Positions 8,443-17,908 of a stretch of 36,356 bases of DNA are shown one piece after another (positions within the stretch are counted from its first letter, which is position 1; each line of letters begins with the position of its first letter). The position numbers and the translations under genes are program-made. Under the pieces are notes generated by a model. The model was not told the DNA's origin, did no database searches, and worked only from the letters and a program-made list of their open reading frames with translations. Source of the DNA: an uncultured Bacilli bacterium (GTDB taxonomy: Bacteria > Bacillota_I > Bacilli_A > RF39 > UBA660); the NCBI GenBank assembly GCA_947601845.1, contig CANQGH010000014.1, positions 1 through 36,356 of the forward strand, in the 5' to 3' direction.

Positions 8443-10410
8443 GTGAAAAAGAAGATTTTTGACATAATTTTAGTTAGTATATTATCATTATTATTTACGA
8501 TTGCTAATAGTTATAGTGCCAATTTTAAAGTTGCTGATTTTTTAGCGTTTTTTGCATTATCAGAGGTTATATTTTATTTCGTGTGGAATAAATTAGATTT
8601 ATTGAAATTTGGTAAGGAAAAAGCTAACGTATCTAAAAAGGAAATGTGGATATTTGCAGGATTAATTGCTTTCGCATTATTAGTATCTCTAATCGCATAT
8701 TATCCAGCATATTCTACTGTCGATACGGTTGTTCAATGGAATCAGGCTCAAACCGGTATTTATTACAATTGGCATCCAGTTATGCATACTTTAATATTTT
8801 GCAAACTTCCATCACTTTTTTATAATAACATTTTGTCATCCGCTATTTTTCAAATAGGAATAATTTTTGCAATATTAGTGTATTTTAGCTATTTCTTACG
8901 AAAGAATTTCTTAAATTTCAAACAAACAATATTTGTTTTAATTACCATTATATTTAATCCATTATTTATAAAATATAGTGTTACTATTTGGAAAGATGTT
9001 GCATATTCATGGGCTATCTTTTTGGGAACCATATTCTTAATTAATATTGTTATTACCAATGGAGAATGGATTTCAAAATTTAAAAATAAAGTATGGTTTA
9101 TAGTTGCTGGATTAGGTGTATTGTTCTTTAGACACAATGGAATAGTTCCATTCACCATTATGTTTATAGCATTAAGTATATTCTATCCTAAAACAAGAAA
9201 GTTCTATATAGTGACATTAATATTAACATTAGCAGCCAATTTTATCATTACAGGTCCAGTATATGAACTTTGCGGTATAGACAGTAAAACCGGTGGTAAA
9301 TCAGAAATGTTAGGAGTAGTAGGGGGACAGCTTGCTTATTACTATAACAATGGTGTAGATTTTACCAAAAAAGAGATAAAAATATTAGATAGTGTCATAC
9401 CAATAGATAATTGGAAAGAGTACTATGATAATCCTAGAAACTTTAATTATATAAAGTGGACTTCTAGTGATTTTACTAAACTAGCAGATAAACATTTTAA
9501 TGAATTTGTCGGCGTATGGTTTAATAAATCCATCCATAATCCATTAATGTTTGGTGCATCTTTCTTAGTTATGACAAGTCCAATATATGAGATATCACCA
9601 TATTTTTCTGATGTCGATTATGCATTATTATTGTATGAAGAGACTGAACTTTATCGCAAAGGGGCATTAGAAAATATTAGTAATTATATGTTTGAAAGAG
9701 TAGTTACCTATAACAATGCCGTTACTAATACACCATTACGTGTATTATTTGTGAATATTGGACAAGGTTTATTTGTTATTATGGTGGCATTGGCCTTGGT
9801 GTTTAAACGGGCTAAATATGATATGAAAAAATTGATACCATTTACTTTAGTACTAATTAATACTACGGTCATAATGTGTCTTATAACAGGCGAGGAATAC
9901 AGATATGTGTATGCCCAATCAATATGTGCTATGCCGCTGCTTATATATGGATTATCTAGTTATGTATATGAAGATGAAAATAAATTAAGGCCATTTATTC
10001 ATAAAGCTTTCTTTGCTAAAACTAATAGTACTTTAATACAGTTTGTTAGGTATATATTTGTAGGAGGTATAGCTGCTCTAGTTAATATAGGTGGCTTATA
10101 TATCTTGACAGAGGGCTTTAATATATATTATTTGATTTCTAATATTTTGGCGTTTATCGTAGGATTGCTAGTTAACTATGCATTAAGTAAAAAAATGGTC
10201 TTTCAAAATGAAACGGCTATAAAGCGTGAAAAAGAATTTATGGTCTATGCGACTATTGGAATAATAGGTTTAGGATTAGATACTATATTTATGGGTATCT
10301 TTACTTCCATTCTATCTATTTACTATATGTTAAGTAAAATTATATCAACCATATTAGTATTTATTTGGAATTTTGTAGCAAGAAAGGTATTCTATAAAAT
10401 TGTTAAATAG
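8443..10410 (+). CDS. Membrane protein: DUF6020 domain fused to a C-terminal GtrA domain
   Basis: 655 aa from GTG 8443, with GAGAGG 7 nt upstream. About a dozen membrane segments fall in residues 1-500. The block AYYPAYSTVDTVVQW ... NWHPVMHTLIF (near residue 87) and the repeated hydrophobic spans match DUF6020, a membrane family resembling GT-C glycosyltransferases. Residues ~530-650 form a separate four-segment GtrA domain (RYIFVGGIAALVNIGG, then a VNYALSKKMVF-type end). GtrA proteins are thought to flip or handle undecaprenyl-phosphate-linked sugars. The fusion couples a probable sugar-transfer membrane enzyme to a GtrA unit. The next gene, 15 nt on, encodes a UGM-like flavoprotein, supporting a surface-glycan pathway. 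A second DUF6020 protein without GtrA is at 14768-16369. Confidence 0.82.
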   Translation: MKKKIFDIILVSILSLLFTIANSYSANFKVADFLAFFALSEVIFYFVWNKLDLLKFGKEKANVSKKEMWIFAGLIAFALLVSLIAYYPAYSTVDTVVQWNQAQTGIYYNWHPVMHTLIFCKLPSLFYNNILSSAIFQIGIIFAILVYFSYFLRKNFLNFKQTIFVLITIIFNPLFIKYSVTIWKDVAYSWAIFLGTIFLINIVITNGEWISKFKNKVWFIVAGLGVLFFRHNGIVPFTIMFIALSIFYPKTRKFYIVTLILTLAANFIITGPVYELCGIDSKTGGKSEMLGVVGGQLAYYYNNGVDFTKKEIKILDSVIPIDNWKEYYDNPRNFNYIKWTSSDFTKLADKHFNEFVGVWFNKSIHNPLMFGASFLVMTSPIYEISPYFSDVDYALLLYEETELYRKGALENISNYMFERVVTYNNAVTNTPLRVLFVNIGQGLFVIMVALALVFKRAKYDMKKLIPFTLVLINTTVIMCLITGEEYRYVYAQSICAMPLLIYGLSSYVYEDENKLRPFIHKAFFAKTNSTLIQFVRYIFVGGIAALVNIGGLYILTEGFNIYYLISNILAFIVGLLVNYALSKKMVFQNETAIKREKEFMVYATIGIIGLGLDTIFMGIFTSILSIYYMLSKIISTILVFIWNFVARKVFYKIVK

Positions 10411-10425
10411 AAGTTTGAGGTGTTT

Positions 10426-11985
10426 ATGAAGAAGAAGAAAGTAGTTATTATAGGAGCAGGTCCAGCAGGACTTACGGCCGGTTATGAATTATTAAAGCAA
10501 AGTAAAGATTATGAGGTTACTATTTTAGAAGAATCTAATGATATTGGTGGTATTTCTAAAACGGTTAAATATAAAGGTAACAGAATGGATATTGGTGGAC
10601 ATCGTTTCTTTTCTAAAGATAAAAATGTTACTAAATTCTGGGAAGAGATTATGCCATTACAAGGATATCCTTCTTTTGATGATGAGGAATTAGGGCGAAG
10701 TAAGAAATTAAAAGATGGAGGCCCTAACCCTAATAAAGAAGATTGTGTCATGTTAATAAGGGGTAGGGTATCAAGAATATATTATTCTAAAAAATTCTTT
10801 GATTATCCTATCAGTATGAAATTACAAACCTTTAAAAATTTAGGAGTAGGTAGAACATTTGTAGCGGGATGTAGTTATTTGAAGTCAACTATTATTAAAG
10901 AAAAAGAAGATTCACTAGAAAACTTCTACATCAATCGTTTCGGTAAGAAATTATATAGTATGTTTTTTGAAAAATATACGGAAAAATTATGGGGAAGACA
11001 TCCATCACAAATATCAAGCGATTGGGGAGCGCAAAGGGTAAAAGGATTATCTATTTCGGCAGTCATCAAAGATATGTTTAAGAAGTTGTTTCACATTAAT
11101 AATGGTAAAGTAGAAACATCATTAATTGAAGAATTTTCTTATCCTAAATATGGACCAGGACAATTATGGGAATTAGTTGCTACTAAATTTGAAAAGATGG
11201 GTGGTACGTTACTAAAAAATCATAAAGTTGTTAAAATTAATCAAAAGAAAGGTAAAATTACTTCTATTATTTGTGAAGTAGATGGAAAAGAAAAAGAATT
11301 TAAAGCGGATATTTTTATTTCCAGCATGCCTTTAAAAGATTTAATAAGTGGTATGAATGATGTTCCTAAAAAGATTAGAGATATTGCTTTAGGGCTTCCT
11401 TACCGTGACTTTGTTACGGTCGGACTATTAGTTAAAAAGTTGAATTTAAAGAATAAAACGAATATTAAAACTTTAGGTAATATTGTTCCTGACTGTTGGA
11501 TTTATGTTCAAGAACCAGATGTTAAATTAGGAAGAATTCAAATTTTTAATAACTGGAGCCCTTATATGGTAAAAGATGCTAAAAATACGGTTTGGTTAGG
11601 GCTAGAGTATTTTTGCAATGAGGGTGATGATTTTTGGAATATGAGTGACCAAGAATGTATCGATTTTGCTAAAAGCGAATTAATTAAAATGGGTATTATT
11701 ACAAAAGATGATGTGCTAGATGCTCATCGTGAAAAAGTAAAGAAAGCTTATCCAGCTTATTTTGATACATATAAAGATATTGATGAATTAATTAAATATT
11801 TAGATACTATTTCTAACTTATATTGTGTAGGAAGAAATGGTCAACATCGATATAATAATATGGATCATTCGATGGTGACATCATTCGAGACTGTTAATAA
11901 TATTGTCAATGGAGTAACAGATAAAAGTAATATTTGGAATGTTAATACCGAAAAAGAGTATCATGAAGAAAGTCATGAAAATTAG
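10426..11985 (+). CDS. NAD(P)/FAD-dependent oxidoreductase, UDP-galactopyranose mutase-like
   Basis: 519 aa from ATG 10426 (GAGG ends 5 nt before it; the GTG at 10420 overlaps that site). The N-terminus has the FAD-binding Rossmann motif [15 protein letters not shown] (residues 8-22) and GGHRFFSKD; the C-terminus has [17 protein letters not shown], a flavin-contacting tail seen in the amine-oxidase/UGM superfamily. At ~520 aa it is longer than canonical Glf (~370 aa) and belongs to the COG1232-type group often found in polysaccharide clusters. Downstream in one operon with DUF6020-GtrA, it is likely to modify a nucleotide sugar or lipid-linked sugar. The exact reaction is not settled by sequence. 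Confidence 0.82.
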   Translation: MKKKKVVIIGAGPAGLTAGYELLKQSKDYEVTILEESNDIGGISKTVKYKGNRMDIGGHRFFSKDKNVTKFWEEIMPLQGYPSFDDEELGRSKKLKDGGPNPNKEDCVMLIRGRVSRIYYSKKFFDYPISMKLQTFKNLGVGRTFVAGCSYLKSTIIKEKEDSLENFYINRFGKKLYSMFFEKYTEKLWGRHPSQISSDWGAQRVKGLSISAVIKDMFKKLFHINNGKVETSLIEEFSYPKYGPGQLWELVATKFEKMGGTLLKNHKVVKINQKKGKITSIICEVDGKEKEFKADIFISSMPLKDLISGMNDVPKKIRDIALGLPYRDFVTVGLLVKKLNLKNKTNIKTLGNIVPDCWIYVQEPDVKLGRIQIFNNWSPYMVKDAKNTVWLGLEYFCNEGDDFWNMSDQECIDFAKSELIKMGIITKDDVLDAHREKVKKAYPAYFDTYKDIDELIKYLDTISNLYCVGRNGQHRYNNMDHSMVTSFETVNNIVNGVTDKSNIWNVNTEKEYHEESHEN

Positions 11986-11997
11986 TTTATAAAATGA

Positions 11998-12026
11998 GGA
12001 GGTAGTATCTAGACATACTACTTTTT
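11998..12026 (+). terminator. Rho-independent terminator after the flavoprotein gene
   Basis: GTAGTAT (12002-12008) pairs with ATACTAC (12015-12021) over a 6-nt loop, extended by weaker pairs, and followed by TTTTT. Confidence 0.85.
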
Positions 12027-12120
12027 CTATCTTAGTGTCTAGTTTTACTTGATAATTCTTACTATATGTCATGTTAATAGCTACTTGTTTTAGTTATGAT
12101 TAATTAGAAAGGAGAAAAGT

Positions 12121-12891
12121 ATGAATCAAAAAAATGTAGGTAAATTCATTGCTGAAATGCGTAAAAAGAAAGGATTGACACAGGAAGAATTGGCCGAAAG
12201 ATTGGGCGTTAATAGTAGGAGCGTATCGCGTTGGGAAACTGGTAGATGCATGCCGGACTTATCACTTTTATCTCCACTTAGTAAAGAATTAGATATTAGT
12301 ATTAATGATTTAATTAGTGGTGAAGAGATAAAGGATGAAGAGTATCAAGACAAATTTGAAGAAAATGTTATGGATGTAGTCTCTAAAGTTGAGAAGAAAA
12401 ATAATATTTATAATATTATAACTAATCTTCTTATAGGTATTATTGTTATATTTTCCCTTTTCTTTATGGCGTGTATCTTTTATGTCAAAGTTCCATTTAT
12501 AGTTAAGTATGATAAAGAGAAAATGGAAGTACTAAGATTTGATAAATACCCTAGTGGTGGTACCCTAACTTTTTACACATCATATAGTGGTACCATTAAC
12601 CGCTTAGCAACTAGTTATAAAAAAGGCGATGAAGAAATAGGACTAATTTTTGTGCATATGCATAGGACATTACAAGACATCCATAATGATTCTAGTATTA
12701 TTTCTGATTATAAAGATGTTGACTTACAACAGAAACCTTATACTCACTCTATATCGGTAGATGAAGATAGCTTTCCTGCCCATTATAAAGTGTATTATAC
12801 TACGGTTAGTTTTAAGGAAATTGCTAAAGCAACCAATGACAAATTACAATTTTTCATTGATAAATCTTATTTGATGTTTGAAAAAAATTAA
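12121..12891 (+). CDS. XRE-family regulator with membrane anchor and extracytoplasmic domain
   Basis: 256 aa. Residues ~4-62 form a Cro/C1-type helix-turn-helix (GLTQEELAERLGVNSRSVSRWETGR). A linker of acidic and Lys-rich sequence leads to one membrane segment at ~95-122. The remaining ~130 residues, Tyr- and Ser-rich with no recognised family, would lie outside the membrane if the HTH is cytoplasmic. This makes it a candidate one-component membrane-bound sensor-regulator. GAAAGGAG lies before the ATG. It is monocistronic with its own terminator; the target is not evident, though the glycan genes upstream and the gltX unit downstream are neighbours. Confidence 0.85.
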   Translation: MNQKNVGKFIAEMRKKKGLTQEELAERLGVNSRSVSRWETGRCMPDLSLLSPLSKELDISINDLISGEEIKDEEYQDKFEENVMDVVSKVEKKNNIYNIITNLLIGIIVIFSLFFMACIFYVKVPFIVKYDKEKMEVLRFDKYPSGGTLTFYTSYSGTINRLATSYKKGDEEIGLIFVHMHRTLQDIHNDSSIISDYKDVDLQQKPYTHSISVDEDSFPAHYKVYYTTVSFKEIAKATNDKLQFFIDKSYLMFEKN

Positions 12892-12898
12892 TTATGTC

Positions 12899-12926
12899 AA
12901 AATGAACTGTTAATAGTTCATTTTTT
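12899..12926 (+). terminator. Rho-independent terminator of the XRE regulator
   Basis: AAAATGAACT (12899-12908) pairs with AGTTCATTTT (12915-12924), loop GTTAAT, ending in a T-run. Confidence 0.92.
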
Positions 12927-12994
12927 GTTGGAATACTTTATTTTTTCTTGTTTGATAATGATTTATGTGATAATATATGAATGAATATATAAAT

Positions 12995-13068
12995 TGCTCC
13001 ATGGCCAAGTGGTAAGGCATCGGACTCTGACTCCGAGAGCGTTAGTTCGAATCTAACTGGAGCAGCCA
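12995..13068 (+). tRNA. tRNA-Gln (anticodon CTG)
   Basis: Acceptor arms TGCTCCA (12995-13001) and TGGAGCA (13058-13064) pair fully; discriminator G 13065 and encoded CCA 13066-13068 follow. The anticodon loop CTCTGAC gives CTG (Gln, CAG codons). T-arm contains GTTCGAATC. Upstream TTGATA (12952-12957) with a TATATG box 16 nt later could be the promoter, with modest support. There is no terminator between this tRNA and gltX 38 nt downstream. Confidence 0.93.
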
Positions 13069-13106
13069 AAGGAAAATAATTTATTTATATAGAAAGAAGG
13101 ATAAAG

Positions 13107-14750
13107 ATGGAGTATAAAGAGTTAGCTGATTTGATTTTTCCTAATGTTAAAGATGCTAGTTATTATGAAGAAAAATATCCCGAAAGAGACCTAAAAGAGG
13201 GCGCTATGGTAACTAGGTTTGCTCCAAGTCCAACAGGATTTGTTCATATGGGATCTTTGTATACATCTTTCTCAGCTATTACGCTAGCTAGGCAATCAGG
13301 AGGAGTAGTATATCTTAGAATTGAGGACACTGACCAAAAAAGGGAAGTAGAAAATGGGGTAGAAGGAATTATTAATGATTTTAATAATTTAAAAATCTAT
13401 TTTGATGAAGGACCTACGCAAGGTGGGAACTATGGCCCTTATATTCAAAGTGAAAGACGAGATATTTATCAAAGTTTTGCTAAAAAATTATTAGAAGAAG
13501 GCAAAGCTTATCCTTGTTTTGCTACGGAAGAAGAATTAAAAAACTTAAGAGAGATGCAAGAATTAAATAAAGAACGTATAGGTTACTATGGTAGTTGGGC
13601 TAAATATAGAAACTTACCAGTCGAAGAGGCCATTAATAAAATAAAAAATGGCGAAGACTATATTATTAGATTAAAGTCGCCAGGCGATTTTAACAATAAA
13701 ATTATTTTAGATGATTGTATTAAAGGAAAAATAGAAATGCCAGAAAATGATATGGATATTGTAATTATTAAATCTGATGGTCTTCCTACTTATCATTTTG
13801 CTCATGCCGTAGATGACCATTTAATGCGTACTACCCATGTTATAAGAGGTGATGAATGGGTATCTTCTTATCCTATTCATAAACAATTATTTGAAGTATT
13901 AGGTTTTAGGGAACCAAAGTATGCTCATATTGCACCCCTTACTATAAAAGAGGGGACAACCATAAGGAAATTGAGTAAGAGAAAAGATAAAGAAAGTGCC
14001 ATTAGTTTTTATAATAAAATTGGTGTTCCTGATGAAGTAATAAAACTTTATATAGCTACAATTAATAATTCTAGTTTTGAAGAATGGTATATTGCTAATC
14101 CCGATAAAACGATTGATGATTATGAATTTACTTTTGATAAAATGCCAATTGGTGGTAGTTTGTTCGATTTAGATAAATTAATGAGTATATCTAAAGTATA
14201 TTTTAGTAAACTTACAGCGCAAGATATTTATAAACGTACTTTAGAGTATTCTAAAGAATATGATCAAGAGTTTTATGAATTAATCAAAGATGATTCTAAT
14301 TATTTAACATCATTATTAAATATTGAAAGAAATATTGAACGTCCACGAATGGATATTGGTAGTTATAGTGATGTTAAAAAAGAATTTTGGTATATGTTTG
14401 ATACCTTATTTACTAAAGTAGATAAACCTTATCAAGATGTATCTTATCCTTATGATATAACTTTTATCAGAGATTATTTTACTAAGGTTTATAATGAAGA
14501 AGACAATGAAGAAGAATGGTTCAATAAAGTAAAAGATTTTGCAAGTAGTGTTGGATTTGCTATTAACCGTAAAGAATACAAAGAAGACCCAACCAAATTC
14601 TTAGGCAACATCGCTGACTTTTGTAGTATTATTAGAGTCATGTTAACTACTTCTAATATGTCACCTAATATGTATGATTTATTAAAAATATATGGAAAAG
14701 ATAAATTATTACAACGCCTAGATATATTCTTAAAAGATGTCAATAATTAA
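13107..14750 (+). CDS. gltX: Glutamate--tRNA ligase (probably non-discriminating)
   Basis: 547 aa class I aminoacyl-tRNA synthetase. The HIGH-type signature is PSPTGFVHMGS (residues 40-50) and the KMSKS-type signature is KLSKR (288-292). IEDTDQKRE (residues ~72-80) is the Glu/Gln-tRNA synthetase family block. The length and the ~30-residue N-terminal extension fit a clostridial-type GluRS subgroup rather than the shorter Bacillus enzyme. A tRNA-Gln gene lies directly upstream and no GlnRS is in the window; in most Firmicutes GluRS also charges tRNA-Gln and GatCAB amidates it, so co-location is consistent with a non-discriminating enzyme. That part is inference. GAAGGA precedes the ATG. It ends in a bidirectional terminator. 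Confidence 0.93.
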   Translation: MEYKELADLIFPNVKDASYYEEKYPERDLKEGAMVTRFAPSPTGFVHMGSLYTSFSAITLARQSGGVVYLRIEDTDQKREVENGVEGIINDFNNLKIYFDEGPTQGGNYGPYIQSERRDIYQSFAKKLLEEGKAYPCFATEEELKNLREMQELNKERIGYYGSWAKYRNLPVEEAINKIKNGEDYIIRLKSPGDFNNKIILDDCIKGKIEMPENDMDIVIIKSDGLPTYHFAHAVDDHLMRTTHVIRGDEWVSSYPIHKQLFEVLGFREPKYAHIAPLTIKEGTTIRKLSKRKDKESAISFYNKIGVPDEVIKLYIATINNSSFEEWYIANPDKTIDDYEFTFDKMPIGGSLFDLDKLMSISKVYFSKLTAQDIYKRTLEYSKEYDQEFYELIKDDSNYLTSLLNIERNIERPRMDIGSYSDVKKEFWYMFDTLFTKVDKPYQDVSYPYDITFIRDYFTKVYNEEDNEEEWFNKVKDFASSVGFAINRKEYKEDPTKFLGNIADFCSIIRVMLTTSNMSPNMYDLLKIYGKDKLLQRLDIFLKDVNN

Positions 14751-14754
14751 AAAC

Positions 14755-14784
14755 AAAGAGATTCAAGTTATTTTGAATCTCTTT
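14755..14784. terminator. Bidirectional terminator between gltX and the DUF6020 gene
   Basis: AAAGAGATTCAA (14755-14766) pairs with TTGAATCTCTTT (14773-14784) over a 6-nt loop. T-rich sequence follows on the plus strand, and A-rich sequence before it gives a T-run for the minus strand. It overlaps the last codons of the minus-strand gene. Confidence 0.88.
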
Positions 14785-16369
14785 CTTTATTTTGTAATAA
14801 TATGATTAAATATAGAACTGGTAATAAATACACATATGAACTCATATACCTAAATGCCGTGGATAATGGACTTGCTATCATTAAGATTAACCATACGGCT
14901 ATTAGGGGACTAGTTAACAATAAATATGGGTATTTATGTTTATGAATTATATATAATACCAAAATCATTAATATCCAAAAGCAGGTACCACTGTTAAAAT
15001 AAGTGGTCGTTTTATTATAAAAACTTTCTAAAGCCTTTTGGATACTTAATGGCCATATATTTTTGTTATGCATTTCTCTAAAATCAGTAAAATTATTTAG
15101 ATTAAAACCACTAAACCCTAAAAATCTACTTTGATCATTTATAAACTTACTAGGTGCATAATTACCATAGGTAGTAAGTAAATAACTTTTAACATATCCT
15201 TCAAAATTATATGGTAACACTTTAAACCATACTTTTAAAAACTCTATTTTAGTATCATTTAAATATAAGCGATTAAACTCATTATCCCATTTAATATTAT
15301 CGACAAAATAAGGATGATATTTAGTTTTAAAATTTTCGATAGTAAACATTTGATTTAAATAATCTAAATCTTTATCACTAATTTTTCCATCAGTACTAAT
15401 AACATACGCAATTTGTTGAAGGGGAATAGCCATCTTCTCTTGAAATAGTGCCTCATCAATATTAGGCATCATGCTAATGGCAACATTAGATAGTATAATT
15501 ACGATTAATGATAAAAGCCACTTTTTATAATAAGATTTGTAGATTATAAATAATAATGCTAGTAGAAGTATAACTAGGTATAGACCGTTACTTCTTATAA
15601 GGGTAGTAATAGTAAGAATAATAATAGTAAATATAGAATTCTTTTTATCTTTAATCCATTCACCTTTAGTAACAATAAGATTATATAGTATAGGAACATA
15701 TAACAATAGAATAATATTAAATACGGAATCTTTAATAATAGCGGTATTATAATTAGCCACGATTGGTAAGATGGTGTAATAAATAATGATAATGATAGTG
15801 GCTATTTTACTCTTAAAGGTTTTATCAAACCAATTAATAATGCAACTTAAAATAAAACTTATGATTATTAATTGAATAAATGAAATTAAGAAGAAAGATA
15901 AATTCATATTATTTAATATCTTATAAAAAATTCTATATGGTACGGCAATTAATAGATTATATAACAAAGGATTTTTATTAGCTACCCCCATAGGTGATGT
16001 TAATATATCAAAAGTATCTGTCATAGCGCTTCCAGGATAATAAGTAATTAAGAAGATTAAACCCGAAATAAAAATACAAATAAAACTAATTATAAATATA
16101 TTTAATTTAGAAAAGGCTTTTTCTTCCTTTTTTATATGAAGATGATTTAGTAACCAAAATAATAATTCTAAACCAATGACAATAGGTATACTTAGTAACA
16201 ATGCTTTTAAAAAGTACCAACCATTAAAATGAAATTGTTTAATAAAGGTTGTTGGTATACTAGATATATCAAATTTAATCTCTTTCATTAATATTAAAGT
16301 ACATGATAATAAATAACTAATAATAAAGGTACAACTATAACTTATCATATTTTCTTTTTTTATTTTCAT
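14768..16369 (-). CDS. DUF6020-family polytopic membrane protein
   Basis: 533 aa, start at 16369 with GAGGAG 7 nt upstream on the minus strand. About twelve hydrophobic segments are spread along the protein. Near residue 112 it has YYPGSAMTDTFDI followed by a KNPLLYNLL block, matching the YYPAYSTVDT ... HPVMHTL region of the gene at 8443, so the two are paralogs; this one ends without a GtrA domain. DUF6020 proteins resemble GT-C-type membrane glycosyltransferases but their substrate is unknown. A minus-strand extended -10 (TGTTATAAT, 16399-16391) lies 22 nt upstream. Confidence 0.8.
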   Translation of the reverse strand: MKIKKENMISYSCTFIISYLLSCTLILMKEIKFDISSIPTTFIKQFHFNGWYFLKALLLSIPIVIGLELLFWLLNHLHIKKEEKAFSKLNIFIISFICIFISGLIFLITYYPGSAMTDTFDILTSPMGVANKNPLLYNLLIAVPYRIFYKILNNMNLSFFLISFIQLIIISFILSCIINWFDKTFKSKIATIIIIIYYTILPIVANYNTAIIKDSVFNIILLLYVPILYNLIVTKGEWIKDKKNSIFTIIILTITTLIRSNGLYLVILLLALLFIIYKSYYKKWLLSLIVIILSNVAISMMPNIDEALFQEKMAIPLQQIAYVISTDGKISDKDLDYLNQMFTIENFKTKYHPYFVDNIKWDNEFNRLYLNDTKIEFLKVWFKVLPYNFEGYVKSYLLTTYGNYAPSKFINDQSRFLGFSGFNLNNFTDFREMHNKNIWPLSIQKALESFYNKTTTYFNSGTCFWILMILVLYIIHKHKYPYLLLTSPLIAVWLILMIASPLSTAFRYMSSYVYLLPVLYLIILLQNKERDSK

Positions 16370-16390
16370 AACAACACTCCTCTTTACTTA

Positions 16391-16399
16391 ATTATAACA
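16391..16399 (-). promoter_or_regulatory. Extended -10 promoter for the DUF6020 gene
   Basis: On the minus strand 16399-16391 reads TGTTATAAT; no convincing -35. In the same 258-base intergenic stretch an inverted repeat ATATATTG (16442-16449) / CAATATAT (16457-16464) is present; its role is unknown. Confidence 0.6.
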
Positions 16400-16627
16400 G
16401 AATATTAAAAAAGTAAATACCCTGTGATAAAGAAATTACTCATATATTGGCAAAGTCAATATATTATAGTGGGAATGATTAATAGAAGATTATTTAGTAA
16501 ACTTGAGTAAGATTTGTTTATGCATTTTCATAAAAAGTTTTTATATGATTTACTAATTTCTTCTTATAATCACAACCAAAGTAACTAAATTACTTAATCA
16601 TTTTTAAGAAATGGAGGGTAAAAAAAT

Positions 16628-17584
16628 ATGAAAGAATATGCCATATATCCATTTAGATATATGAACATAACCCAAAGACATGATCAAGGAAATCATGCCC
16701 CACATTGGCAAGGAGTAACTAATTGGAGTGATAAACCTTGGGATGAAGCATGTCAAGATGTGGGAAGAAGTTATTTTGAACCACAAAATGATTTTATTAT
16801 CGAAGAAGTTTTAGGTTTAAATGATGATCTTACTACTAATACGGTTAGACTAAAATCCGTAAATAAACTATATATTCCTTATAAAAGCGAACCCGACTAT
16901 TTATATGTAACTCTAACCCATATGAATGAAGATAATTTAAGACAAGTATCCCAAGGTCAAATACTAAAAAAGGGTACAAAAATACTTTTAGAAGGTACTG
17001 ATGGCTATGCGACTGGGAACCATTTTCATACTACGGCCAATCTTGGTAAGTATTATGGCTTTTTAAAGAATAATAATGGTAAATGGTGCTTTACTTATGA
17101 AAAGTCACTATTACCTAATGAAGCCTTTTATTTAGATAGTAGTTATACTGATGTGATTTATTCTAGAGAATATGCTTTTCAACCAGTACCTAAAGATGAA
17201 GGGGTAGGTCTACCAGTCACAAGAGATGATGCGGTTAACCAAATCGAAGTAAAAGTACCAGAATTATATTGTAGAGAGTATCCTGGATTACAAAGTAAAA
17301 TATTAGGTTTTACTAAACAAGGAATATATAATTATACTGATAAAGAAGAAAAAGACAATTATACTTGGTATAATATTGGAGTAGGTTGGATAGCGTATGA
17401 TTCGGCCTGGTGTAATTTGTATCCTAAAAAAGAAAAAGAAGTTATCCCACCAATAGATAACCCAAAAGATGAAGAAGTAAGTAATCCTAGAGAAGAAGAT
17501 ACTAATTCATCACGTAATATATTTACCAAAATAAAAGACATCATTATTAAAATAATCAAGAAAATATTATCATTATTTAACTAA
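16628..17584 (+). CDS. M23-type peptidase with SH3-like domain and amphipathic C-terminal helix
   Basis: 318 aa with no signal peptide. The LytM/M23 core is visible as YVTLTHM (His98), VSQGQILKKGTKILLEG (107-123), and GYATGNHFH (126-134, HxH at 132/134); earlier ligands probably lie in the His/Asp-rich stretch at residues 18-39. Residues ~205-265 look like a bacterial SH3 wall-binding domain (LYCREYPGLQSKILG ... WYNIGVGWIAYDS). After an acidic Pro-rich linker the last ~22 residues form a strongly amphipathic Lys/Ile helix. The architecture resembles phage-type endolysins more than secreted autolysins. GGAGGG precedes the ATG. It is convergent with a small two-TM gene. Confidence 0.82.
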   Translation: MKEYAIYPFRYMNITQRHDQGNHAPHWQGVTNWSDKPWDEACQDVGRSYFEPQNDFIIEEVLGLNDDLTTNTVRLKSVNKLYIPYKSEPDYLYVTLTHMNEDNLRQVSQGQILKKGTKILLEGTDGYATGNHFHTTANLGKYYGFLKNNNGKWCFTYEKSLLPNEAFYLDSSYTDVIYSREYAFQPVPKDEGVGLPVTRDDAVNQIEVKVPELYCREYPGLQSKILGFTKQGIYNYTDKEEKDNYTWYNIGVGWIAYDSAWCNLYPKKEKEVIPPIDNPKDEEVSNPREEDTNSSRNIFTKIKDIIIKIIKKILSLFN

Positions 17585-17614
17585 AAGAAAAGGGTAATAT
17601 GAACCCTTTTCTTT
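17584..17614. terminator. Bidirectional terminator between the M23 gene and the small membrane gene
   Basis: AAAGAAAAGGGT (17584-17595) pairs over 12 bp with ACCCTTTTCTTT (17603-17614) across a 7-nt loop; both strands end in short T-rich tracts. Confidence 0.8.
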
Positions 17615-17616
17615 AA

Positions 17617-17844
17617 TTATTTGTTGTCATCTTCTTTTCTTTTATTTTTCATTAGTTCAATGATAATATCATTCTGTTCAATAATGGTTCCAATTCCATA
17701 AACATATAAACAAACTAAGAAAGTGCTTCCCCAACAAGTAATAGTAGATAAGAATGTCTTTTGACTTATTCCTAAAACAATACCCCCAACAAAACCAATT
17801 ATGGCTATAACCATAGCAGCATTTTGCCATCCATTATTTTTCAT
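17617..17844 (-). CDS. Small two-TM membrane protein, unknown (holin-like size)
   Basis: 75 aa, start at 17844 with AAGGAG upstream on the minus strand. Two hydrophobic segments (residues ~8-28 and ~33-53) are followed by a charged Lys/Asp/Glu tail. I do not recognise a family. Its size, topology and position next to an endolysin-like M23 gene recall a holin, but it is transcribed on the opposite strand and shares no operon with it, so that is only a possibility. Confidence 0.7.
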   Translation of the reverse strand: MKNNGWQNAAMVIAIIGFVGGIVLGISQKTFLSTITCWGSTFLVCLYVYGIGTIIEQNDIIIELMKNKRKEDDNK

Positions 17845-17864
17845 TATTTTACTCCTTCTTTATT

Positions 17865-17898
17865 TAATAAAAACCAAGCTAACTAAATGAGCTCGGTT
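17865..17898 (-). terminator. Terminator of tRNA-Glu (minus strand)
   Basis: Plus-strand AACCAAGCT (17872-17880) and AGCTCGGTT (17890-17898) form a 9-bp stem with one G-U pair on the minus strand; TTTTTATT follows. Confidence 0.85.
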
Positions 17899-17908
17899 AT
17901 ATTTTATA

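Noticed and set aside
11550-11590. Possible DGR template copy (shares GGAGCCC with the variable region)
   Set aside because: Match is only a few bases, within the flavoprotein coding sequence; no longer similarity.
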